Source of the DNA: Medicago truncatula
Taxonomy: Eukaryota; Streptophyta; Magnoliopsida; Fabales; Fabaceae
Reading direction: 5' to 3'
Assembly (NCBI RefSeq): GCF_003473485.1
Contig: NC_053044.1
Span: 30,880,091-30,944,090 of the forward strand
Length of the DNA: 64,000 nt
Positions 42,740 through 53,184 of this stretch are shown here, one piece after another. The position numbers were made by a program, and so were the translations under genes. A model generated the notes under the pieces. The model made no database searches. It was not told the origin of the DNA and saw only the letters and a program-made list of their open reading frames with translations. Each line of letters starts with the position of its first letter. The first letter of the stretch is position 1.

Positions 42740-45343
42740 TATTTTTTCTTTTACAAAACTTGTAATTGCATGTCAATTTGTGAATTCGTTATTTTCCAAT
42801 GTGCACGGTTTTCTTCTGTTCAAAGATAAGGTCCAAAAGATTTTCAATACTAAGGAGTTGAGAAGAACAATGTTTTCGGATAATATGATGTACTCATTGT
42901 TGAAAACAGTTGTGAATATAATTTCTAGCTTTACTACTAAACAAGGTATCGTCCATGGACTCACATGTGTTGACACCCTACTAAAAAATGGTATCATAGA
43001 AAGAAAAAATTGTCACTTACTTGATGTTTCTCTAGTTATTCACTTCAAAGTGTCTATCCGATAATCATATTAGGATTAAACAGTTTTGATTGTATCTTAT
43101 CTAATTAATCGTGTGTCATCTTGTGTTGTAAATAAAGTTAGTCAAGTTTCAGTTTTTTATATCATGTTTCCCATATGTTCCTATTTTACAGAATCTTGAG
43201 TCTTATGTAATTTGTTGTGTTGCTTTTGTTCATGTTCATCAGCAACACTGAATTAAGTTGGATTCTCCTGCGTATAGACGTGGCTTTATGGGTTATATCC
43301 TCCCAAGAAAATAGGTTACAAATGTTAACATCATCCCATTCCATTCGTAACATACTTTGTTTCAAAGGATGTTACCTTTCATGAAAATGTGTCTTACTTT
43401 GTTCATCCTCAACCTCAGCGGGAAAATATAAATGAAAATCGCTCTGAGTTTGAGCTCTTGATCATGCCTCACAACCTCCACGAAACACCAACCTCAGTTT
43501 TTGTTTCTAGTCTAGAGGTTACTCCTAGTCATACTCCCGAGTATACTCCTTTTCCTAATCATGAGTCTGTCTCTATTTAGGTTCCTTCATTCTCTACCTT
43601 CTGCTTCAACTGTAATATATCACGTCATAAATAAATTTTATATGCTCATGAAACAACTACAATCGCCTGAACCTGGGGTAAGTACAGAAAATGATTCCTC
43701 TATAGGCGATTCTCAAATGTTTGATACCTGTTATACTAATCCTATTAATTTACCCATTGCTATCAGATAGGATAATAGATCATGTCCCTTTAAATATAGA
43801 CATCCTATTTCTCAATTTGTCTCCACCAAACATATTTCCATGCAGTATGAAAGATTTATTACAGCTATTAATTATGTGAAAATCCCATCATTTGTTGAAG
43901 AAGAATTGGAAGATAGAAATTCGGTTGGAGCTATGAATGAGTAAACGAAAGCACTTGTGAAAAAAGGTACTAGGGAGATTGTTAAGAGGCAAGTTAAGAA
44001 AGAAGTCAGTTGGATGCAGATGGACCTATACTGTAAAGCACAAATTAGATTTAACCGTTGATCGTTACAAGGCAAGACTAATGGGAAAAGTTTATACTTT
44101 AACATATGAAATTGATTATGAATTTATGAGGATACATTTGCACCAGTGACAAAGATGAATATTGTTCGAATCTTATTATCTCTTGCTGCTTAATTTGGAG
44201 AGGAATTGCAACGATTTCATGTTAAAAAATGTGTTCTGCCGTGGAGACCTAGAGTAGGAGGTGTATATGGAGATTCGACCTGGCTTTAGTCTCACAAGTG
44301 GAGCCAAACAACGTGTCAGTTGAAGAAGGTGTTATATGGACTAAAGCAGTCACCTCTTATATGGTTTGGAATATTCACAGAGACGATGGTGTGCTTCGGC
44401 TGTAAGCAAAGCCAGTAGGATCATACATTGTTTTTCAAACATTCTCAAGGAGAAAAACTGACTATACTTGTTTTTGTTGATAACATTATAGTTACAGGAG
44501 ATGATTTAACTGAGAGACAATAGATCGAAAGAAAATTATCAATAGAATTTGAGATGAAAACCCTTAGACAACTCAAGTATTTCTTGGTAATTGAGGTAGC
44601 CTACTCAAAGCAAGACATTTTTATCTCTCAAAGCAAGTATGTGCTTGATCTTTTGCAGGAAAGTTGAAACTTGGATGTAAACTTGAAAGTTTTCTCATTG
44701 ATCAAAATCACAGGATCCGTTTCGAGGAGGGAAAGGCCAATGTTGATAAGGGTCGATATTAGAGATTAATAGGAAATGTGATTTATTTGGCACACACTAG
44801 GCCTGATGTGGCATATGCATAGAGTGTGGTGAGCCAATTCATGCATGACCGGAGGGTGAGACACATGAAAATTGTAGATTGTGTTCTACGATATCTGAAA
44901 GTCACTCCAAGGAGAGGACTCTTGTTTAAAAGAGGTGGAAGTCTAATTATGGTGCCTTTACACTGATGTTAAGTATGCAGGTTCTTTAAGTGATAAAAGA
45001 TCTATTTCTTGTTGTTGTACTTTCTTGTGTGGAAACCTTGTTTCTAGTAGGAGTAAAAGGCAAAGTGTAGTTGTTCGATGAAGCGTTAAAGGAGAATTTA
45101 GAGCCACCACTAAGAATTTGTGAATTATTGTGGATGAAACAAGTGCTAGAAAATTTATAGATACAATGAAATTGGTGTACATTAATCAAAGAGAAGTTGT
45201 AGTTGGATTGATAACTACAACCTACATTCCTTATGGACATCAGCTGACCGATGTGTTAACGAAGGGTTTACCAAAATAGCGATTTAACCAACTTACTTGC
45301 AAGTTTTGAATGATTGGTATACATTCATCAGCTTGAGGGGAAG
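42740..45343 (+). pseudogene. Decayed Ty1/copia integrase-RT-RNase H relic
   Basis: Integrase end: KQGIVHGLTCVDTLLKNGII, ERKNCHLLDVS (about 42940-43030). A linker follows at 43380-43580 (VSYFVHPQPQRENINENRSE, SHTPEYTPFP). RT pieces: VKHKLDLTVDRYKARLMGK, VYMEIRPGF, LKKVLYGLKQSPLIWF, and LTILVFVDNIIVTGDDLTER (for VYVDDIIVTGDD). RNase H end: HTRPDVAYA, YTDVKYAGSLSDKRS. Several of these pieces were read with local frame choice. Many stops and frameshifts are present. The catalytic YVDD is altered. It ends in a polypurine tract (CTTGAGGGGAAG) before an LTR. The 5' LTR and gag were not found. Confidence 0.8.
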
Positions 45344-45598
45344 TGTTGTAAATATTAATATTTGTATACGAGACCAATTAGCCAAACTCATTAGGTTTAG
45401 ATTTGTCTCTATTTAAGCAAGTTAAATTTAAAGCATTATAATTTACAACTTTAAAATAATATTCAGAAAATCATTTCACATTTCTATGTTCAGTCTCATT
45501 CTATCGTTTGATGTAATGATTTTTCCCATATCAATACAAAAATTATTTTCAGCCTCTGAATTTTCTCTCTTCCGTAGTCTCTATCAAGATTCCTAACA
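45344..45598 (+). repeat. 3' LTR of the copia relic
   Basis: Starts TGTTGTAAATATTAATATTT directly after the polypurine tract and ends GATTCCTAACA. 255 bp. No second LTR was recognised in the window. Confidence 0.75.
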
Positions 45599-45960
45599 TT
45601 ATAAACCCTTGTAATACTTTCAAGCAATCCAATGCTTGGTCCCTTTAAACAATAAAGTTATCCAGTGACTATCCAATAGTGGAAAGGGGGTCCATAAATA
45701 TAAACTTCAGCAGGAAATAATTATTCAATATTTGAAGGAACTACTTATGACAATAAACATAATAGAAAAAACTTGAATTAAAAAAAAAAAAAAAAAAAAA
45801 AAAAACAACACTGTAATGACAACATAATTGTTTGTTACCTTAATTCCAGTTATTTCAGCCCATGCTCAAGTAGATAGCTAGCATGAACATTCTTCCTGAT
45901 CTTTCTCCAATCTGTAGTATCTAGCATCAAGAGAACAATAAGGGCAATGCTCACTAAACT
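45599..45960. other. Spacer with 26-bp poly(A) and a DUF247-upstream fragment
   Basis: An uninterrupted A run lies at 45780-45805. 45825-45925 (TTGTTTGTTACCTTAATTCC, TTTCTCCAATCTGTAG) repeats the segment seen at 22.95 and 25.3 kb. No gene. Confidence 0.5.
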
Positions 45961-45963
45961 ATA

Positions 45964-46239
45964 ATCCCTCCGTCTCACAATTATTGTCTCTTTAGCATTT
46001 TTTCTTTTTCTCAAAATAATTGTCACTTTATAATACCAATACAGCATTTATTATTTTTGTCCACTACCATACCTTTATTTATTGAATTTCATTCAACTTA
46101 ACTACTCCACTACTTATAATTAATAAGAGTGTTTTAGTAAATGCAACTAATTTCACCATTGAAATCAACATAATTAATCATTTTCTTAATAATCGTGCAC
46201 AAATCTTAAACGATTAATGTTGTGAGACGGAGGGAGCAA
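45964..46239. mobile_element. Stowaway-type MITE
   Basis: Terminal inverted repeats ATCCCTCCGTCTCACAA and TTGTGAGACGGAGGGAG flanked by TA dinucleotides (45962-45963, 46240-46241). CTCCCTCCGT ends with TA duplication define Stowaway (Tc1/mariner-derived) elements. Non-coding, 276 bp. Confidence 0.85.
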
Positions 46240-46243
46240 TAGT

Positions 46244-46372
46244 TATTCCCCTACTCATTTGGTAAGGGATAATGCATAATATGTACAGGGGTTGGGGTTC
46301 GAACCCCGGACACCCCACTTATTCATCTTTAAGGTAAATTTCTCTAGCCACTAGACTACTTGACTAAAAAAT
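46244..46372 (+). mobile_element. tRNA-derived SINE fragment
   Basis: CATTTGGTAAGGGATAATGC (degenerate A box) is followed by GGGGTTCGAACCCCGG (B box) and a body ending GCCACTAGACTACTTGAC, the same body as the minus-strand SINE at 28.6 kb. It abuts the Stowaway element. Confidence 0.7.
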
Positions 46373-47770
46373 CGACCACATGAGATTAGTTGTTTTTTTA
46401 AACATCTCACATTATATTAGTGTTATCTGACAAATATGGTGTTTTCCTTTATTTCTTACTCATTATATATTATATTTATCATTTGAGCCTAAGTACTTGT
46501 TATAATGGCTTATAAATTAGAGCATTTGATAAAAGTTTTTTATTTAGTTTTTCTTTTAAATGAGTTTCTTAAACTTTTAAAAATGTCATCTGATTGAATC
46601 AAATCAAACCAACATGTTGATCATCGGTTTGATTTGGTTTAGGTCAAATCTATTATAAAGTTTGCAAAACTTGAACCAAATCAAACTGATGTGTTTGCTT
46701 TAGCGTTCAATTTATCAAACTCATGTTGCAAAATCGTGTTGTCGCGGAAGCTTAGAACTTAAGCTTTTATAAATTGCGGTAAATGCCACTCAAGATGCAC
46801 GTTTCTCATTTATGTCATGAAACCAAACAAGCAATTTTTTTGATTGATTATGATTTTTCTCTCCAAATTAACAGATCAATCAAAAAAATTACACCCCTAG
46901 ATAAAATTCTAACCTTATAACTTTAAGACACAAAAGTTTATATCTCATATATTGTTTAGGTATATCTTAAAGTTTCATATTTCTTGAAAATCGAGATCAA
47001 TGATAGTTTATACACAACACTCACACTCCTGAATTCAAGGTGACATATCTTAGAAAGGACAAAATTGTGAAAGACATATACTTAAACCGTACAATATCTT
47101 GAAAGGTGATGTGACATACATGAGGTTGGAATGGAACAGAAACAAACAGTGGCAAAATGGTCACGACATTTTATTTAATAAGAATTTTTCTATTTTTAAT
47201 TAAAAAAAATACTAAAATAAAAAAAATAAAAAATAAAATCTAAGGTGAAAGGACTCTATGTTATGAGCAACAACAATTTAAAAAAGCAGCAGGAGACTAT
47301 AATAAGAGCTTTTTTTCTTTCTTTTTTGATTTCTTACAACTGATCATATGTCTTGAACCGACAAATTTATACTCCAAATAAAGAAGAAAGGGTGGAATAC
47401 AGTTAGATAGGAATTAGGAAAATTATTACATGATGTAAAGTACATTACTTGAGTCTTTGAGTGATATAGCTAGTTAAGAAAAGCACAAACTTCTCTTTTT
47501 GTTCCTTTATTTTTCGAAAACAAACTTATGAAATTAAGAAGAAAAGAATCCAAATATGCTATTGCTAGGTGATCAATATGGACATTGGGCAGGGAATTCC
47601 TCTATCATAAGGAATATAAATTGAGTTTTGAGATAGTAATATTATCCGTGAATCTGAATCATCTAAAGTGAGTAAAGCGTAAAATGAACAAATTAAGAGT
47701 TGTTATTTTTACAAACTTATAATTTATTATGATGTATCTACAATATATGCCGTTATTTTGTTAATGGGTT
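46373..47770. other. No gene; includes another DUF247-upstream copy at 47255-47440
   Basis: 46373-47254 is AT-rich, with an imperfect inverted repeat around ATTTGGTTTAGGTC (46630) / GAACCAAATCAAAC (46672). 47255-47440 (TATGTTATGAGCAACAACAA, TTGATTTCTTACAACTGATC, AAATTTATACTCCAAATAAA) matches the DUF247 5' flank, but no DUF247 coding sequence follows. Confidence 0.5.
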
Positions 47771-48235
47771 CAATATGTTTTTTATCGCTATAAATATACT
47801 AACATTTCGTTAAATAAAATTATTTGACGTTTAGTCCCCCAAAAATTTCCAATCAACACTTTTAATCCCTACTTTTAAGTCAACTTATGTCTAGCCTTCA
47901 TATTTTTTGATGAAAATTTCGAGAAATATCTAGCATATTACACGTATCTCCCCCCAAAAATACTATAATTTGTTAACAAAACATGACTTATTTATGTTTT
48001 TAGTGCATAAAAATTCATATGTTTTTGGTGCTTATGAAAATATCATTTAAAAATATGAAGACCGCACAAGAGTTGACTTTTTCTCAAAAAAAAAAAAGAA
48101 TTAACTTAAAAGTAGAGATCAAGTAATGAAACAAAAAAGTAATGAAGGAAAATTTTTGGCAGACTAAATGTTGAAGATAAATTTCAGAGGAATTAAAATG
48201 AATTTTTTTTATATTTATAAGGATTAAAAACCTAT
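47771..48235. mobile_element. Degenerate Mutator-type MITE (TTAAATATGTTTTT family)
   Basis: The left end GGGTTCAATATGTTTTTTAT and the right end AAGGATTAAAAACCTATTTA are complementary with mismatches, and the inner parts (TTAGTCCCCCAAAAATTTCC against AAATTTTTGGCAGACTAAA) also pair. No clean 9-bp duplication, so it is old. Confidence 0.5.
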
Positions 48236-48592
48236 TTAAATGTTTGCTAATCAACGACTAATACTATTCATTTTATATTCTACGGTTAGTTGTTCACTCT
48301 AAAGAGTCAAATTCATTAATTGGATAGTCATCGCCATGATTATATACGTGACATTTTCCCCCTTGGAAGTCATCACTGACAAAAAATAATAGGGTTTTGC
48401 TAACAAGTGTTTTTAAGGTACTTGTTAATGATTTAAAAATCAAAATAATTGATAACTTTCATTTAGAAAAAGTTGCTTTTTGATACAAATTCCAAGATAA
48501 AATTTCTCTTTTAAATTTTTTATCAAGTGCTTTAAATGAACTTGTTAGCATTTCCTAAAAAAATATTATTAAAATTAAGATATATTCTTAAA

Positions 48593-49692
48593 GGGGTTTG
48601 CTACAATAGACCCACTCTATTTTGTGAAGGTCTATTTTAGCAAGATGCACCTTTTCCTTTGGACACAAAATACCCATGTTTTTGCTTTTTGTAAAAGAAA
48701 AAACCAAGGGACAAAATTGTAAAACATTTAAATTACTTTTTTATTTATTTTAAATTTTATACTTTTTGAGGTTTCCCTAGGCTAGCTGTCTTTATCATTT
48801 ATTTTTGAAAATTGTTCTCCCTTCAAGTTTCTCACGCCATATTTTTGTTATTCTTCTGGGTTCTTCAATTCATATGTTGTAGATGTATCATAAAATAAAT
48901 CTTAATTCTCCATTATTATGACAATAGCAGGTAGGTTTCAAGTAGGTTGATTGATTCAAAAAGAATGAGTTTGAATGAGGAAAAAGAATTGGTAACTTTT
49001 ACAACATACTACTAGTATGATACTAGCAATTATTGTTATCGGATGTCTCTCTCTTTTTTCTTTCAAGTCACTTGAGTTTTCTTTTTATTTTCCTCCATTT
49101 TTGTCAATTAAATTGCAGAATTTGCGTTAAAACTTCCAAATTTTTAAAATCAAAACTGGTTTAAAAATTTATTCAAAATTAAAGAAGACCCAAATTCAAA
49201 ACTCATTCAAAAATTCATTCAAAAATTCATTGATTTGTTACTGAAATTAGCACATTTGATTGGGGATTTAATTTTTCATTTTCATAGAACAGTTTATACA
49301 ATTTAAAGAAATTTGTTCACTTCATTGGCGGTTTGTGAGAAGCTTGAATACACCAATACTATTAGCAATCGAAAACATGAAAAAGTGAACACAATAGTAC
49401 AATTAGAGAAGAGAATGTTTGGAACAATTAGGATAAAGGAACTGGGTTAAGCTTTTTTAAGATAATAAACAACAAAAACACAGCAAAAATAATGGAGAGA
49501 AAGATGAAGACGGCAACAATCAACGGAGAGAGAAAATGATACACAATTAATAAGAGTTTGATATTACCTTTCCACCCTCATATTTAAGTTTCACTTTGTT
49601 TAAAGCAATGGGTATTTTGTGTCCAAAGAAAAAGGTGTATCTTGCTAAAATAGACGTTCACAAAATAGAGTGGGTCTATTGTAGCAAACCCC
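48593..49692. mobile_element. Mutator-like element, 1.1 kb, 88-bp TIRs, 9-bp target duplication
   Basis: GGGGTTTGCTACAATAGACC opens the element and its complement closes it. The inverted repeats stay nearly perfect for about 88 bp, to GACACAAAATACCCAT. The exact 9-bp duplication ATTCTTAAA lies at 48584-48592 and 49693-49701. The interior (48680-49600) has no transposase frame and no clear captured exon. TIR identity and a perfect duplication suggest a relatively recent insertion. Confidence 0.9.
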
Positions 49693-49701
49693 ATTCTTAA
49701 A

Positions 49702-50119
49702 ATTAATGGGGTAATTCCTATTAATACTTTTTTAATGTGGCAATTTTTAAAATAAGATATATTCTTAAAATTAATATAATAAATTTAATTCATAATAGAA
49801 AGATTCATAATACTTTTTTCAATATAAAATGCAAATTAAAGCAATTATTTTTCGGTCTTGTCTTGACAATTTTAATCGTGAACGAAATTTTCGTTGTAGT
49901 TGTATAAGCGATTAGAAGTGTCTACATAAGAAGAAATAAATATATATATCAAACTAATAAAAATATTGTGACATTGTTTTTTTAAGGCTCTTTATGGGTT
50001 TTTTTTTTATAGAATTGGATCATATAATTTAAAAATTACAAAAAGGTGTTCAAATTATATTATTTAAACAAGGGTATTGGAAGCTTTGGAAGGTGCGCGA
50101 GAATTCAAGAAGGTGGATA
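49702..50119. other. No gene recognised
   Basis: AT-rich spacer between two Mutator-type elements. Confidence 0.4.
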
Positions 50120-50128
50120 AAGAAATTA

Positions 50129-50652
50129 GGGTTAAATATGTTTTTGGTCCCTACATTTTGCGCGATTTTGAGAATAGTCCCTACATTTCAATGAATGTTT
50201 TTAAAATCCCTACATTTTTTCTCCATTAGTGCAATTGATCCCTGCCATCAGTGCCATGTTGATGAAACACAGGCCATCATAACAAGTTCAACCCCACCCC
50301 ACCAAATGTCCACCACAACACCTTCCACATCCGCAACAACAAGCGCTTTCAACGATAACATCATCGCTTTCGGCCTCCAAATCTTCCCCTCTAAATCAAC
50401 ATATTTCACCGGAAGTGTGACGAACACCGGCGATCCGCATCTACGAAGCTGCGGAGAAAGATCGTGGTGAAGTTCTCCGCCGTTTTCCGGCGAGATTGAA
50501 CCGCCAACATTGGCATCACGTTAGAAATTTGACAACAGGGACTATTTACACTAACTCAGGAAAAATGTAGGGATTTTAAAAACATTTATTGAAATATAAG
50601 GACTAATTCTCAAAATCGTGTAAAACTTAGGGACCAAAAACATATTTAACCC
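50129..50652. mobile_element. Pack-MULE-like element, 524 bp, 9-bp target duplication, GC-rich cargo
   Basis: Ends GGGTTAAATATGTTTTTGG and its complement CCAAAAACATATTTAACCC, with the exact 9-bp duplication AAGAAATTA at 50120-50128 and 50653-50661. Inside, 50240-50520 is abruptly GC-rich and coding-like. A plus-strand frame 50195-50470 includes TTTPSTSATTSAFNDNIIAF and GLQIFPSKSTYFTGSVTNTG. The minus strand is also largely open. This looks like a captured host exon, though I do not recognise the source gene. The frame starts within the TIR sequence. Confidence 0.8.
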
Positions 50653-50661
50653 AAGAAATTA

Positions 50662-51213
50662 ACTACAAATAAAACATAGTACACCTTTCCTTTTCTTTTG
50701 GTTTTTCTTATTTTTGTTAGAGTAATTCTTGTTATTTTTGGCTCATATGTATGGTATAAAATAATAAATCAATAACAACAAACATTTTAATTTATTTTAT
50801 TTTTTTGAAAAAGACAAATAAAATAATTGAAACCTAAATATGGATGCGCCTATATACAAACCAAGAAAAATAACAACTAAAGTATGCGCCTCTGTACAAC
50901 AAACACAAACCTTGAAAGGACTATCCCAACAGAAGAACAAAACAAATTATGATCAAACCCAAGAAAAAAAACTATAGCAAGGTCTCCAATTTAATTGTCC
51001 TTTAGATTCTGGTTGAAATGATCAACCATGTATTTATGAGATATAAGTAAATTATGTTCAAATAACATTTTTCTCATCAAACAATCCACCATATATTTAT
51101 GCAATAGGTAAACATTTATATCATCTATTCATTAGATAAGTTAATGTTGAGTACAAATAATAACATTTCTCTCATCAATGTTACTAATATCAATGGAAAA
51201 GTCTCTCATAATA

Positions 51214-51252
<39 letters not shown>

Positions 51253-51514
51253 AGAAGACATAAAACTCTCCATATTTATGTATATTCTATATATATAAGA
51301 AAGTGACCAGCGGGTGCTAATAACCACCTCAGCTACTTTTGTAGACCAATAAAATAAAGGGATGCTGGTCTTTTAAAATCACAATTACAACTTTTCAAGA
51401 ATAAATAGCTATTATAATTATGAAACCTTTTTTTTTGGGTCTGCAATGCAAGAATGAACTTACTAAGTATACAAACTTTTTCACTAACTATTAACCTAAC
51501 CCTTATTGCAAATT
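50662..51514. other. Spacer and 3' flank of expansin 1; 36-bp poly(A)
   Basis: An uninterrupted A run of 36 lies at 51215-51250. Sequence from about 51010 (GATCAACCATGTATTTATGA) onward matches 62180 onward near expansin 2, marking the left side of the expansin duplication. No gene. Confidence 0.55.
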
Positions 51515-53184
51515 TTAAAATTGTGCTCCTTGGAAAGTTTGACCAAATTGCCAATTTGCTGGAGCCACATTGAAACTGGTCATAGTTCTACCATCACTTG
51601 TTGTAACTTGAAATGAGAGGGATTGTCCATTAAGATAAGAGTTGCTTTGCCAATTTTGGCCCCAATTTCTTGACATTGGTTGCCAACCAGTTCTTGACCC
51701 TTTGATGGATATAGAATGAACATCCCCAGCACCACCTACATTGGTGACCAAAACTAGGTTGAAGTAAGAGTGGCCATTTATTGTGAACCTTACTCCTCCC
51801 TTTTTGAAACATGGCACCCTATCATAATCACCAAAATAATAACATTATTAGACATCTTAACAATGAATAAAATATGACCTATAAATTAGAAGTTTTGAAG
51901 AAAAAAAAAGTGATTTGAACTTGAATATCGAGGTTTTTATAGGTCGTTTGATGATCAGGATAGGAAGACAAAGATATTTAAACAGCTCATATCCTGATCA
52001 TCAAACGGCCCCTAAAAACTTATATATTTATCCTATTCTGATTAAATCTCATGTTTGATGCATCAAAGAGATATAACGTCAAAAAGTAATTAATTTGTAT
52101 ATCAACGGGGCAATTATTGTTTCTTTAAGTTTGAGAGAGCATAGCAAAAAGACTTCACTAACCTTCTAAAGGAAACAGGCACAATTCCAGCTCTATATTC
52201 AGCAATTTGAAGGTAGGCAGGTTCAGCCATATCAAAATGTTGCAAAGGAGGGTTACACCAACCACCATTGTTGTTAGGCAAAGATGGATTTGGTGGACAA
52301 AAATTTGTAGCAGTAACAATAATAGAACCAGGTTTGCACCATCTTGGATCATCATTGCATCTCATTTCATAGCAAGATCCACAGCTTAAACCATTGTTGA
52401 ACAAAGCAGTGCTTAGTGCTGCTGTGTTGGTTCCATATCCTTGGCTATACAAATTTCCATATCCACATGCTCCACCTACATATTTTTTTAAAAATAAATA
52501 AATAAATAAAACTCACTAACTTTACCACACTTTTTGTAATAAACAAAGTAACAAATAATATATTTTCTTAAGAAAGATAAAAATAGTACTAGTGTTGCCT
52601 TTGTCCGACTTGAATTTTTGGAGTTATGTTTTTTGGTCACACAAATTGAAAATAATGTGCAAATTTTGAAGTTAAAAAAATAGTAAGTACATTTTGTTAA
52701 TTGGCAAAGTTTATAAATGACAATTATCAAAATTATAAATGTGTATTTATAAACATTTCCCCCTGGTGAGTCACTATGTCTATAACCAACATACCTAAAC
52801 TTTTTTTGTATAAAAAAGTATATAATTACGAATTTGTTGTATAAAGCATGGAACCAACTGAACACATAAAATACTACTAGCCTCTTTTTTTTCAATGTCA
52901 ATTTTTCTATTGGTTGCCAATGTTTTTTGTTAATTTCTCATTAAAATATGGAATGGAATTAAAAAGGGAAAAGCAAATTATAAATTAAAAAAGAAACTAA
53001 AAACTTGGCTAAACTCACCCATCGTGCCAGAAGCATCACCCCCACCATAGAAAGTGGCATGACCACCCTCCCAACCACCATAGTCAGCTATAGCTCCTTG
53101 CATATTCATGTTAATACACAAAACAACTAGAATCACTAGAGCAATAGAAATTTCTTGGTGTGCCATTCTAAGCTTCTGAGCCAT
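51515..53184 (-). CDS. EXPA: Alpha-expansin, complete, three exons
   Basis: Exons 53019-53184, 52163-52475 and 51515-51818 (GT-AG sites; 783 coding bases) give 260 residues, the usual length. Signal peptide about 1-33 ([20 protein letters not shown]). Domain 1 (GH45-like barrel): [56 protein letters not shown], the alpha-type GGWCNPP and the HFDMAEPAY motif. Domain 2 (CBM63-like): [47 protein letters not shown], ending [12 protein letters not shown]. The family loosens cellulose-hemicellulose contacts in acidic walls after secretion. The start is the first Met (a second Met is at residue 7). Intron 2 carries a small foldback repeat. All landmarks are intact, and it is likely functional. Confidence 0.95.
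51934..52019. repeat. Foldback repeat in intron 2 of expansin 1
   Basis: Arms 51934-51962 (TAGGTCGTTTGATGATCAGG) and 51990-52019 (CCTGATCATCAAACGGCCCC) are complementary around a loop of about 27 bp. GTCGTTTGATGATCAGGATA-type termini suggest a small MITE. The same hairpin is at the same intron position in expansin 2. Confidence 0.8.

Noticed and set aside
52158-52389. Additional frames in expansin exon 2 (also 63383-63614)
   Set aside because: Out-of-frame shadows of the expansin coding sequence, duplicated because the genes are duplicated.
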